The notes beneath the pieces are model-generated. The model searched no databases, was not told where the DNA came from, and saw only the letters and a list, made by a program, of their open reading frames with translations. Shown here one piece after another: positions 9,059 through 18,324 of a stretch of DNA of 64,000 bases (position 1 is the stretch's first letter; each line of letters starts with the position of its first letter). The DNA is from an uncultured Flavobacteriaceae bacterium (lineage in GTDB: Bacteria > Bacteroidota > Bacteroidia > Flavobacteriales > Flavobacteriaceae). Both the position numbers and the translations under genes were made by a program. The stretch is taken from positions 62,001-126,000 of the forward strand of contig CANLWB010000014.1 in the NCBI GenBank assembly GCA_947494695.1, given 5' to 3'.

Positions 9059-12000
9059 ATGAGTTTTTTAAATTCGGTACTTAAAATGTTTGTTGGCGAT
9101 AAGTCCAAACAAGATGTCAAAGCGATCTTTCCCATTGTAGATCAAGTTAAATCTTTCGAATCTGCCCTAGAAGCACTGTCCCATGATGAATTACGAGGTA
9201 AAACAGTAGAATTTAAGACGAAGATAGCAGAAGCTACTAAAGATATTAATGAAAAAATAGCCAATCTCGCAAAAGAAGCAGAAGCCACAGAGGATATTGA
9301 CAAACGTGAAGACATTTATCAAGATATTGATAGATTAAAAGACGAAGAATATGAAGCCTCAGAGGCCGTTTTAAACGAGATTCTTCCAGAAGCTTTTGCA
9401 GTGGTTAAAGAAACTGCTAAACGCTTTGTACATAATACAAGTATTTCAGTTACAGCAAACACATTCGACAGAGAATTATCAGGCACTAAAGACTATATTG
9501 CTCTAGAAGATGATAAAGCCATTTGGGCAAATTCCTGGGATGCCGCTGGAAAGGATATTGTATGGGATATGATTCATTACGATGTGCAACTTATTGGTGG
9601 GGTTGCTATGCACCAAGGGAAAATCGCAGAAATGCAAACGGGTGAAGGTAAAACCCTGGTAGCAACACTTCCGGTTTATTTAAATGCATTATCTGGAAAA
9701 GGTGTACACTTAGTAACGGTGAATGATTACCTGGCTAAACGTGATAGTGCCTGGATGGCTCCTATATTCGAGTTTCACGGTTTGAGTGTTGATTGTATCG
9801 ATTACCACCAACCAAATTCAGATGAGCGAAAAAAAGCCTATAATGCCGACATTACCTATGGTACCAATAATGAATTCGGATTTGATTATCTACGTGATAA
9901 TATGGCACATTCGCCAGATGACCTGGTACAACGTCGCCATAACTATGCTATTGTAGATGAGGTGGATTCCGTTTTAGTAGATGATGCGCGTACACCACTA
10001 ATCATTTCAGGACCAATTCCACAAGGTGAACGTCATGAATTCACTGAGTTAAAGCCTAAAGTTGACACCCTTGTAAATGAACAACGTAAGGTTTTAACCG
10101 GAGTTTTAGCAGAAGCCAAAAAATTAATTAAAGAAGGAGACACTAAAGAAGGTGGTCTTAAGTTGCTTCGCGTATATCGTGGTATTCCAAAAAATAAAGC
10201 CCTAATTAAGTTCTTGAGTGAAGAAGGCGTGAAACAACTGCTTCAAAAAACCGAAAACTTTTATATGCAGGACAACAACCGTGAAATGCCAAAGGTTGAT
10301 GCCGAATTATACTATGTTATTGAAGAAAAAAACAATCAGGTTGAATTAACAGATAAAGGTATCGAATATATTTCTGGAAAAGAGAACCCAGATTTTTTCA
10401 TCTTACCAGAAATAGGACTTGAAATTGCTAAAATTGAAAAGCAAAATCTTGGAGCAGAAGAAGAAGCCAATTTAAAAGAAGATTTATTCAAGGACTTTGG
10501 AGTAAAGTCCGAACGTATACATACACTTAATCAATTACTCAAAGCATACGCTTTATTTGAAAAAGACACCCAATATGTGGTTATGGATAATAAAGTTATG
10601 ATTGTCGATGAGCAAACAGGTCGTATTATGGATGGGCGTCGTTATAGTGACGGACTTCACCAGGCCATTGAAGCTAAAGAAAATGTAAAGATTGAAGATG
10701 CAACGCAAACATTTGCTACGATTACGCTTCAAAATTACTTTAGAATGTATCGAAAACTATCTGGTATGACGGGTACAGCGGTAACCGAAGCCGGAGAGTT
10801 CTGGGAAATCTACGAACTGGATGTTGTTGAAATACCAACCAATAGACCAATTGCCAGAGATGATAGAGAGGATTTGGTCTACAAAACTAAACGCGAAAAG
10901 TACAATGCTGTAATCGAAGAAGTTACACAATTATCTAATGCTGGTCGTCCGGTTTTAATAGGTACTACATCAGTTGAAATAAGTGAATTATTGGGGAAAA
11001 TGCTTAGCATTAGAAAAATTTCTCATAATGTATTAAATGCCAAGCAACATAAAAAAGAGGCCGATATTGTGGCTCAAGCAGGACAACCGGGACAGGTGAC
11101 TATTGCTACCAATATGGCAGGTCGTGGTACAGATATTAAGTTGAGTGACGAAGTGAAAGAAGCAGGAGGGCTTGCTATTGTTGGTACAGAACGTCATGAC
11201 TCTCGTCGTGTAGACAGACAGTTAAGAGGTCGTGCTGGTCGTCAAGGAGATCCGGGAAGCTCTCAATTCTACGTATCGTTAGAAGATAACCTCATGCGTT
11301 TGTTTGGTAGTGAACGTATTGCCAAAATGATGGACCGTATGGGACTTAAAGAAGGCGAAGTCATTCAGCATTCCATGATTTCTAAATCCATAGAACGTGC
11401 GCAGAAAAAAGTAGAAGAAAACAATTTTGGAGTACGTAAACGTTTACTAGAATATGATGATGTTATGAATGCTCAGCGTGAGGTCGTTTATAAACGTCGT
11501 CATCATGCCCTTTTCGGGGAACGTCTTCGTGTGGATTTAGCCAATATGATTTACGACACTTCCGAAGGTATTGCCGAAACCAACAAAGGCGCCAACGATT
11601 ACAAAAATTTCGAATTTGAATTGATTCGTTATTTCTCAATGGGTGCTCCTATATCTCAGGAAGAATTCGAAAAATTATCTGCCCAGGACATTACATCTAA
11701 AATATACAAGACGGCTTTCGATCATTATAAAGAAAAAATGACTCGTAATGCTGAAATTGCATTCCCCGTTATTAAAAATGTATATGAAAACCAACGTGAT
11801 AAATTTAAACGTATCGTTGTACCATTTACAGATGGCATTAAGAGTTTAAATGTAGTTACCGATCTGGAAAAAGCATACGAAACGAATGGTAAGCAATTAA
11901 TTACCGATTTTGAAAAGAATATTGCTCTTGCCATTATCGATGATTCCTGGAAAACACACTTGCGTAAGATGGACGAATTAAAGCAGTCTGTACAATTAGC

Positions 12001-12412
12001 AGTGCATGAGCAAAAAGATCCATTACTTATTTACAAGTTTGAAGCTTTCGAACTATTTAAAGGCATGATCGATCAGGTAAACAAAGACGTGATCTCCTTC
12101 CTGTTTAAAGGAGAACTGCCACAAGAAACTCAAAGTACTATTCAGGAAGCAAGAGCTCGCAAACGTGAAAGTTTAAACACTCAGAAGGACGAAATTCCTA
12201 ATTTAGATGAGCGTTCTGCTCAAAATAGAGCTGCAGGGAACACGCAACAACCTCAGGAGGTTATAGAAACCGTTGTAAGGGATCGACCAAAAATTGGACG
12301 TAACGACCGTGTAACCATCAAACATGTTATGAATGGTGAGAATAAAACCTTAAAATATAAACAAGCCGAACCACTAATCGCCAAAGGCGAGTGGGTATTG
12401 GTTGAAGACTAA
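9059..12412 (+). CDS. secA: Preprotein translocase ATPase SecA
   Basis: SecA is the motor that pushes unfolded preproteins through SecYEG. The 1117-residue protein is the long Bacteroidota form, with insertions between the conserved blocks. Visible motifs are Walker A MQTGEGKTL near residue 190, a DEVDSVLVDDARTPLIISG block near 300, VTIATNMAGRGTDIKL near 680, the following RQLRGRAGRQGDPGSS, and an ENNFGVRKRLLEYDDVMNAQ helical scaffold. The C-terminus ends EWVLVED and lacks the cysteine-rich zinc motif found in E. coli SecA, which is normal for this phylum. It has its own -7 box and terminator. Confidence 0.98.
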   Translation: MSFLNSVLKMFVGDKSKQDVKAIFPIVDQVKSFESALEALSHDELRGKTVEFKTKIAEATKDINEKIANLAKEAEATEDIDKREDIYQDIDRLKDEEYEASEAVLNEILPEAFAVVKETAKRFVHNTSISVTANTFDRELSGTKDYIALEDDKAIWANSWDAAGKDIVWDMIHYDVQLIGGVAMHQGKIAEMQTGEGKTLVATLPVYLNALSGKGVHLVTVNDYLAKRDSAWMAPIFEFHGLSVDCIDYHQPNSDERKKAYNADITYGTNNEFGFDYLRDNMAHSPDDLVQRRHNYAIVDEVDSVLVDDARTPLIISGPIPQGERHEFTELKPKVDTLVNEQRKVLTGVLAEAKKLIKEGDTKEGGLKLLRVYRGIPKNKALIKFLSEEGVKQLLQKTENFYMQDNNREMPKVDAELYYVIEEKNNQVELTDKGIEYISGKENPDFFILPEIGLEIAKIEKQNLGAEEEANLKEDLFKDFGVKSERIHTLNQLLKAYALFEKDTQYVVMDNKVMIVDEQTGRIMDGRRYSDGLHQAIEAKENVKIEDATQTFATITLQNYFRMYRKLSGMTGTAVTEAGEFWEIYELDVVEIPTNRPIARDDREDLVYKTKREKYNAVIEEVTQLSNAGRPVLIGTTSVEISELLGKMLSIRKISHNVLNAKQHKKEADIVAQAGQPGQVTIATNMAGRGTDIKLSDEVKEAGGLAIVGTERHDSRRVDRQLRGRAGRQGDPGSSQFYVSLEDNLMRLFGSERIAKMMDRMGLKEGEVIQHSMISKSIERAQKKVEENNFGVRKRLLEYDDVMNAQREVVYKRRHHALFGERLRVDLANMIYDTSEGIAETNKGANDYKNFEFELIRYFSMGAPISQEEFEKLSAQDITSKIYKTAFDHYKEKMTRNAEIAFPVIKNVYENQRDKFKRIVVPFTDGIKSLNVVTDLEKAYETNGKQLITDFEKNIALAIIDDSWKTHLRKMDELKQSVQLAVHEQKDPLLIYKFEAFELFKGMIDQVNKDVISFLFKGELPQETQSTIQEARARKRESLNTQKDEIPNLDERSAQNRAAGNTQQPQEVIETVVRDRPKIGRNDRVTIKHVMNGENKTLKYKQAEPLIAKGEWVLVED

Positions 12413-12506
12413 AAAACGTTATAGTCTCCTTATTTTCAATCAAAACTGTTAAGGGCGTACGCATTGACATAGATTATTTTAGACGCTAATTTTAACAATT
12501 CATTAT

Positions 12507-12539
12507 AAAAAACCACCATTTTCTAATGGTGGTTTTTTT
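12507..12539 (+). terminator. Terminator after secA
   Basis: A perfect stem AAAAAACCACCATT/AATGGTGGTTTTTT with loop TTCT, and a T-rich 3' side, located about 95 nt after the secA stop. Confidence 0.9.
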
Positions 12540-12574
12540 ATACATTAGCTTCTGTGACTAAATTCAAATAATAC

Positions 12575-14392
12575 ATGAAAACAAAATTCCTTTTGTTGGC
12601 ACTTAGTGTCATTTTCCTTTTTAACTGTAAGGAAACCAAAAACAAAACCGCTGAAACAAGCGAAGTTAACTCTAACGAAATCATCCGATTTAACGATTGG
12701 TTAAATACGGTTTATGAACGCGATTTAATGAGCAAGCCTCAAAGTCTGAGCATGCGAGGGAGAAAAGACAGACAAGATGAACTAAACGACTTATCTGAAG
12801 CCTTTGCGCTAAAACAAATCGATCTTGCCAAACAAGATTTAAAAGATCTATCCAATTTCGATGTTTCCAAACTTAACAACGACAGTAGATTATCGTACGA
12901 CCTATTTAAAAGAAAACTGGAACGCAAAATAAAATTTGCCAAATACAGACATCATACGTATCCGGTAAATCAAATGCGGGGTATTCATGCCAGTATACCT
13001 GCTTTTATGATAAATATGCATAAAATTGAAGACAAAACAGATGCCGAGGCTTATGTAAGTAGACTTAATGCTATAAAACCGACTTTCGATCAGCTTATTG
13101 AAGGGCTAAAGTTAAGGGCGAAAAAAAATATAATTGCTCCTAAGTTTGTCTTTAAGCATGTACTTAACGACTGCAACAATATACTGGGCAGTCCTAATAA
13201 TTCGGAAGAAAGTCTTTTTCTTAAAGATTTCACTAAAAAACTGGATAAGATAACGATCGAAGACCATGAAAAGAACAATCTTATCGCCAGTGCCAAGGAA
13301 GCCATTAAAACATCGGTAAATGTTGCTTACAAAAACCTAATAGATTATGTAACAGAATTAGAAAAACAAGCAACTACAGATGATGGTGTTTGGAAATTAG
13401 ATGATGGTAATAACTTCTATAGCTACCGACTAGAAGAAATGACCACCACTAACCTGTCTGCGGACTCTATTCATAATATCGGACTGGCAGAGGTCGCTCG
13501 CATCCATGACGAAATGAGAGCTATTATGAAAACGTTAAACGTTAATGGAGATCTAAAGGATTTCTTCAAATTCATGAAAACTGACAAACAGTTTTATTAC
13601 GAGGATACGCAAGCCGGAAAAGATAAAATGATATCGGGATATCAGGCTATTGTGGATAGTATGGAGTCCAGATTAGACGAGGTTTTCTTCACAAAACCAA
13701 AGGCTAGAATGCAGGTAAAGGCCGTTGAATCCTGGAGAGAAAAATCGGCTGGAAAAGCCTTTTATCAAAGAGGAACGCCTGATGGTTCACGCAAAGGAAC
13801 ATTCTATGCAAATCTTTATAAAATGGCCGATATGCCAACCTACGAAATGGAAGCATTAGCCTACCATGAAGGGATTCCAGGGCATCATATGCAAGGAAGT
13901 ATCTCTCAGGAATTAACAGACTTACCCGAGTTTAGAAAGTATTCAAGATACACGGCCTATAGCGAAGGTTGGGGCTTATATTGTGAGTTTTTACCAAAGG
14001 AAATGGGCTTTTATTCAGACCCCTATTCCGATTTTGGTAGATTAGCTATGGAAATATGGAGAGCGTGCCGACTGGTTGTAGATACGGGAATACATGAAAA
14101 GAAGTGGACCAGAGAGCAGGCCATTAAATATTTAACAGATAATACTCCTAGTTCTGAGAATGCTTGCAGAAAGGCCATAGAACGCTATATTGTTATGCCC
14201 GGACAAGCTACAGCCTATAAAATTGGCATGTTACATATTTTAAAAGTCAGAGAAAAAGCAAAAAACGCCTTAAAAGGTGACTTTGACATAAGAAAGTTTC
14301 ATGATATCTTTTTACGTTCTGGAGCCGTTCCTTTAAGTGTTTTTGAAAAACATATTGATAACTGGATTTCTGAAGAACAAACGAAGTCTTAG
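12575..14392 (+). CDS. DUF885 family lipoprotein, predicted zinc metallopeptidase-like
   Basis: The 605-residue protein starts with a lipoprotein signal (MKTKFLLLALSVIFLFNC). DUF885 proteins are helical and related to thermolysin/M32-like carboxypeptidases. The zinc motif HEGIPGHH is visible near residue 430 (YHEGIPGHHMQGS), followed by YSEGWGLYCEFL, which supplies a likely third ligand, and a C-terminal MPGQATAYKIG block. It should be anchored to the cell envelope facing the periplasm or outside. It stands alone between the secA terminator and a 54-nt stem-loop. Peptidase activity is inferred from the motif. Confidence 0.88.
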   Translation: MKTKFLLLALSVIFLFNCKETKNKTAETSEVNSNEIIRFNDWLNTVYERDLMSKPQSLSMRGRKDRQDELNDLSEAFALKQIDLAKQDLKDLSNFDVSKLNNDSRLSYDLFKRKLERKIKFAKYRHHTYPVNQMRGIHASIPAFMINMHKIEDKTDAEAYVSRLNAIKPTFDQLIEGLKLRAKKNIIAPKFVFKHVLNDCNNILGSPNNSEESLFLKDFTKKLDKITIEDHEKNNLIASAKEAIKTSVNVAYKNLIDYVTELEKQATTDDGVWKLDDGNNFYSYRLEEMTTTNLSADSIHNIGLAEVARIHDEMRAIMKTLNVNGDLKDFFKFMKTDKQFYYEDTQAGKDKMISGYQAIVDSMESRLDEVFFTKPKARMQVKAVESWREKSAGKAFYQRGTPDGSRKGTFYANLYKMADMPTYEMEALAYHEGIPGHHMQGSISQELTDLPEFRKYSRYTAYSEGWGLYCEFLPKEMGFYSDPYSDFGRLAMEIWRACRLVVDTGIHEKKWTREQAIKYLTDNTPSSENACRKAIERYIVMPGQATAYKIGMLHILKVREKAKNALKGDFDIRKFHDIFLRSGAVPLSVFEKHIDNWISEEQTKS

Positions 14393-14429
14393 TCTAAGTT
14401 CAATTTCACATGAATTCCTAAATTATGAC

Positions 14430-14483
14430 AATATTCTGATCCTATTAAGTTCCAGTATTGAAACCTAATAGGATCAGAATATT
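14430..14483. repeat. Perfect 18-bp inverted repeat (stem-loop) between convergent genes
   Basis: AATATTCTGATCCTATTA (14430-14447) pairs perfectly with its complement at 14466-14483 across an 18-nt loop. It sits between the convergent DUF885 and M23 genes but lacks a T-tract on either strand, so it is not a classic intrinsic terminator. Confidence 0.85.
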
Positions 14484-14510
14484 ATATGATTATAACAATG
14501 ATATAATATC

Positions 14511-14745
14511 TCATGAGGTTCGAAACAAAAGCGAATACCCTAAGATAGCTCCTCCGGCTTTAAAGCCATTATAAATTGTTTTTTCCTGATCTATCGTCGT
14601 GTTAACTTTCAAATTTTTCGCACCTGGTTGGCTGATGTCCCAATAAAACAGGCCCCTCTTCGGATTGGTACGCGCTTTTTTAAGATTTAGCTATACATAA
14701 GGAAAGCGTTGTTTTATTTCATACACAACTCTTGGTCTTAATCCT
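14511..14745 (-). pseudogene. Remnant of an unidentified gene (C-terminal fragment with internal stops)
   Basis: One minus-strand frame looks protein-like: it reads GLRPRVVYEIKQRFPYV, a stop, then LNLKKARTNPKRGLFYWDIS and so on to GFKAGGAILGYSLLFRTS and a stop at 14511-14513. There is no start codon and at least one internal stop, so this is a decayed C-terminal piece of about 75 codons. I do not recognise the family. The composition (glycine and hydrophobic near the end) would suit a membrane or secreted protein. It is immediately downstream of the M23 peptidase gene on the same strand. Confidence 0.4.
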
Positions 14746-14755
14746 TAAAAATGCA

Positions 14756-15448
14756 CTACATAATTAATTTTAATAGCAAGTTAGGATCGGGACAATTACC
14801 AAGATAGTATTCAAGATCTGTTTGACTACAAACTCCAGGGTAGTCTCCCATATTGCCTTGTAAATCTTTAATAATTTGAAAATGCAAATGTGGCGGATAA
14901 TCACCATTCACTGTATGATCCCCTAAAGCTCCAATTTGTTCCCCCTGTTTAAAAACTTGATTTTCTTTTAAATTTTCAATAGAGTCTAAACTTAGGTGTC
15001 CGTAGAGCGTATAAAAAGTAATGTTCTTAACAGTATGTCTTAAAATTATTGTGGGTCCATAATCTCCATAGTTAGTATTATTTTTAAAACTATGTACTGT
15101 AGCATCCAGAGGCGTATAAATTGCAGTGCCCGCCATGCACCATAGATCGGTTGCTATATGAACATTTCGTCCATCCTCAGTTTGTTTATTAAAATGGGAA
15201 CTCCGTTTATATATATTTCGAACTTCTAAATACCCTCCGTAACCTACCAAAGCATTACGCTCCTTTAGGTGGAGGTTAATGTAAGTATCTAATTTTGAAG
15301 ATGAGGACACATCTAAACTATTTAATATCTCATTAGATTCAGATAAATCCAATGAAACATATTTAGAACCTGAAATAGACGGGTCTAAAACCGATAATGA
15401 CTCAGGGCTTATAAGAGCTAAGAATTCAGAAAAACTTTGTGTATTCAT
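14756..15448 (-). CDS. M23 family metallopeptidase domain protein
   Basis: The 230-residue protein contains an M23 (LytM/lysostaphin-like) fold. Seen are the first zinc pair NVHIATDLW (HxxxD), a central TLYGHLSLDS block, and the second pair PPHLHFQI. M23 enzymes cut peptidoglycan cross-bridges. No signal peptide is obvious in the N-terminal 100 residues, which is unusual for a wall hydrolase, so either export is non-classical or the role is intracellular. ATG 15448 was taken as the start because the upstream codon is TTG. It stands alone on the minus strand. Confidence 0.82.
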   Translation of the reverse strand: MNTQSFSEFLALISPESLSVLDPSISGSKYVSLDLSESNEILNSLDVSSSSKLDTYINLHLKERNALVGYGGYLEVRNIYKRSSHFNKQTEDGRNVHIATDLWCMAGTAIYTPLDATVHSFKNNTNYGDYGPTIILRHTVKNITFYTLYGHLSLDSIENLKENQVFKQGEQIGALGDHTVNGDYPPHLHFQIIKDLQGNMGDYPGVCSQTDLEYYLGNCPDPNLLLKLIM

Positions 15449-15573
15449 CAATTCAAAAATAGAAAACTAAATGATTTTATTAACAAGAAATGAAGGAAAA
15501 CTAGAACACTTAAACATGAAATTTAGATAAAATACAGCGCACCAATAGCATACACTTTTGTATCAGGTGAAGA

Positions 15574-16878
15574 TTATACAATAACTTCGCCGTAGAGATC
15601 AAAATCTTCAGCCTCGATAATTTTTACTGTGGAGAACTCTCCTGTTTTTAAATAGGTTTTTGTCGCATCAATAAGCACTTCATTATCTACATCGGGAGAG
15701 TCATGTTCTGTACGCCCAACAAAGTAATTCCCTTCTTTCCTATCGATAACCACCCGGTATGTTTGCCCTATCTTTTCCTGATTAAGCTCCCATGAAATTT
15801 GCGATTGTATTTCCATAATCTGGTTGGCACGGTCTATTTTAACGTCTTCGGGAACGTCATCTTCTAAATTGTAGGCATGAGTGTTTTCTTCATGAGAATA
15901 GGTAAAGCAACCTAATCGTTCAAAACGCATATCGGTAACCCACTGCTTTAAAATTTCAAAATCTTCTTCTGTTTCTCCAGGGTACCCAACAATAAGCGTT
16001 GTTCGAATCGTCATCTTTGGAACTGCCGTCCTGAATTCTTTTAGTAACTTTGTAGTCTTCTCTTTAGTGGTTCCTCGACGCATGCTTTTTAAAATGGAAT
16101 CAGAGATATGTTGTAATGGAATATCGAGATAATTGCAAATTTTCGATTCTCTATTCATGACGTCCAACACATCCATGGGGAACCCTGTTGGAAAGGCATA
16201 ATGCAAACGAATCCATTCAATACCTTCAATCTTCACCAAAGCTTCGAGTAACTCGGCTAAATTTCTTTTTTTATAAATATCTAATCCGTAGTACGTTAAA
16301 TCCTGGGCTATTAAAATGAGTTCTTTAACACCATTTGCCGCAAGTTTTTCAGCTTCGACTACCAGTTCCTCTATTGGGGTACTTCTGTGCTTTCCTCTCA
16401 TAATAGGAATGGCACAAAAGCTACAAGGCCTGTCACAACCTTCAGCAATCTTTAAATACGCATAGTTTTTGGGCGTTGTAGTTAATCGCTCTCCAATCAA
16501 TTCGTGTTTATAATCTGCTCCTAAAGCTTTAAGTAAGTGAGGTAATTCGGTTGTTCCAAAATAAGCATCGACATTGGGGATTTCCTTTTGTAAATCGGGC
16601 TTATAGCGTTCACTCAAACACCCGGTTACAAACACTTTATCCACGTCTCCTTCTTCCTTTTTCTGCATAAACTCCAGAATGGTATTCACACTTTCCTCTT
16701 TAGCATTATTAATAAATCCGCAGGTATTGATAACAACAATATTACCTTCTTCTTCATGAACAACATCTTTTCCACTGGCTTTAAGCTGTCCCATTAACAC
16801 CTCGCTATCGTAAACATTTTTACTGCAGCCAAGAGTTACAACATTGATCTTATTCTTTTTTAGAGATTTCGTACGCAT
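15574..16878 (-). CDS. rimO: Ribosomal protein uS12 methylthiotransferase RimO
   Basis: RimO is a radical-SAM enzyme that adds a methylthio group to the conserved aspartate of ribosomal protein S12. The 434-residue protein has the N-terminal MTTase domain with three cysteines (TLGCSKN, NTCGF, TGCLS), the radical-SAM cluster motif CDRPCSFC, and a C-terminal TRAM domain. The VYDSEVLMGQL N-terminus separates RimO from MiaB. ATG 16878 was chosen because it gives the normal length and because an upstream ATG at 16929 overlaps the -7 box. It diverges from the serine hydrolase gene. Confidence 0.96.
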   Translation of the reverse strand: MRTKSLKKNKINVVTLGCSKNVYDSEVLMGQLKASGKDVVHEEEGNIVVINTCGFINNAKEESVNTILEFMQKKEEGDVDKVFVTGCLSERYKPDLQKEIPNVDAYFGTTELPHLLKALGADYKHELIGERLTTTPKNYAYLKIAEGCDRPCSFCAIPIMRGKHRSTPIEELVVEAEKLAANGVKELILIAQDLTYYGLDIYKKRNLAELLEALVKIEGIEWIRLHYAFPTGFPMDVLDVMNRESKICNYLDIPLQHISDSILKSMRRGTTKEKTTKLLKEFRTAVPKMTIRTTLIVGYPGETEEDFEILKQWVTDMRFERLGCFTYSHEENTHAYNLEDDVPEDVKIDRANQIMEIQSQISWELNQEKIGQTYRVVIDRKEGNYFVGRTEHDSPDVDNEVLIDATKTYLKTGEFSTVKIIEAEDFDLYGEVIV

Positions 16879-16926
16879 AACTAAGTTTAAAGCAATTCTG
16901 GAAGTCCTTTTAACTAATATAGTGCG

Positions 16927-16934
16927 CAAAGATA
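16927..16934 (-). promoter_or_regulatory. -7 box for rimO
   Basis: Minus-strand TATCTTTG is an exact TAnnTTTG match, 48 nt upstream of the rimO ATG at 16878. It excludes the longer start at 16929. Confidence 0.65.
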
Positions 16935-16955
16935 CAATCTTAATTAAACCTTTTA

Positions 16956-16963
16956 TATATTTG
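16956..16963 (+). promoter_or_regulatory. -7 box for the divergent serine hydrolase gene
   Basis: TATATTTG, an exact TAnnTTTG match, lies 26 nt upstream of the ATG at 16990 and 21 nt from the opposing rimO box. Confidence 0.6.
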
Positions 16964-16989
16964 AGAGTCTAAATTACTAAACCTACGTT

Positions 16990-18063
16990 ATGAAAACCGT
17001 TACTTATCTCTCAATTCTAGTTATGGCGATTTTTTTTAGCTGTTCTAAAAAAGATGCTCCAATCGATGAACCACAAATTGATAATACCATTTATTTCCCA
17101 CCAATACATTCTAATGAATGGACTACAACATCCATTGGCGACCTGGGTTGGAATAATACTGCTTTGAAACCATTAGTGGACTATTTAGAAGCTAAAAACA
17201 CCAAAAGTTTTATGATACTTCATGAGGGGAAAATTGTTATTGAAATCTATTTTGATGGCCATTCATCAACCACACCCTGGTATTGGGCCAGTGCAGGAAA
17301 AACACTTACTACGGCCGTTTCTGGGATTGCTCAGGAGCAGGGTCTAATCGATATTAATAACAAAGTCTCAGATTATTTGGGAACTGGTTGGACAAGTGCT
17401 CCGTTAGAAAAAGAAAACTTGATTACCTGTAAACACTTGTTATCTATGAACTCTGGATTAGATGATAGTATGGGGAATAATGTTTCTCCCGAAAACTTAC
17501 AATATGCTGCAGATGCAGGTACCAGATGGGCCTACCATAATGTTTATAAAAAAATGCAGGACGTTATTGCCGAGGCTAGTGGTCAAAACTGGATAACTTA
17601 TTTTAATTCGGTTTTAAGAGATCAAACAGGTATGTCTGGAGCCTGGATAAAATCGGACGACTTTAACGTATTTTGGAGTACAACTCGAAGTATGGCGCGT
17701 TTCGGACTCTTAATTTACGCGAATGGAGCCTGGGAAAACACTCAGATTATCCCTAAAAGTTTTTTAAATGAAGCAACCAATACCTCCCAAAGTATTAACC
17801 CATCTTATGGCTACCTGTGGTGGTTAAATGGTAAATCTTCATATCGCTTGCCAGGGAGTCAATTGGAGTTTAACGGAGAATTAGCACCTAATGCTCCAAA
17901 CGATATGTATGCAGCCTTGGGTAAAAATGATCAAAAAATCTATGTTGTTCCCAGCAAAAAACTAGTTGTTGTTAGAATGGGCAATGCTGCTGATGATACT
18001 AATTTTGCCTTATCGTCCTTTGATAATGACCTCTGGGAAAAAATTAATGATTTGATTGATTAG
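16990..18063 (+). CDS. Serine hydrolase, beta-lactamase class C family, lipoprotein
   Basis: The 357-residue protein starts with a lipoprotein signal (MKTVTYLSILVMAIFFSC). The fold is that of class C beta-lactamases and DD-peptidases/esterases: SxxK motif SAGK near residues 100-105, and a YHN motif (WAYHNVYKK) for the second catalytic tyrosine. The third KTG/HxG box is not clear, which favours an esterase or peptidase role over antibiotic hydrolysis. It should face the periplasm or cell surface. A single gene divergent from rimO. Confidence 0.82.
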   Translation: MKTVTYLSILVMAIFFSCSKKDAPIDEPQIDNTIYFPPIHSNEWTTTSIGDLGWNNTALKPLVDYLEAKNTKSFMILHEGKIVIEIYFDGHSSTTPWYWASAGKTLTTAVSGIAQEQGLIDINNKVSDYLGTGWTSAPLEKENLITCKHLLSMNSGLDDSMGNNVSPENLQYAADAGTRWAYHNVYKKMQDVIAEASGQNWITYFNSVLRDQTGMSGAWIKSDDFNVFWSTTRSMARFGLLIYANGAWENTQIIPKSFLNEATNTSQSINPSYGYLWWLNGKSSYRLPGSQLEFNGELAPNAPNDMYAALGKNDQKIYVVPSKKLVVVRMGNAADDTNFALSSFDNDLWEKINDLID

Positions 18064-18324
18064 TTAACATTTGTGTAACTTCAAAATGTGATATCTATTT
18101 TCCGTTTTAATGTGATTTCAACGTAACTTTATTTGACTTTTTAGGATGTATAATACTGATTTTTAGCAACATGCCATTTGAGTTAAGTTATCTTATTAAA
18201 AAAGTAATCTGTTGTGTTACCTGCTTGAATGATATGTTATACCCAAATCTGACTCGCCAGCAGTCGGGTAAATACATGTTATCTTCTTGGACTCACATCA
18301 AAATAGGCTAGTTTTAATTACTCA

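Noticed and set aside
16990-18063. Antibiotic-resistance beta-lactamase
   Set aside because: The SxxK and YxN boxes fit the fold, but the third KTG-type box is unclear and the protein is a lipoprotein more like esterase/peptidase relatives.
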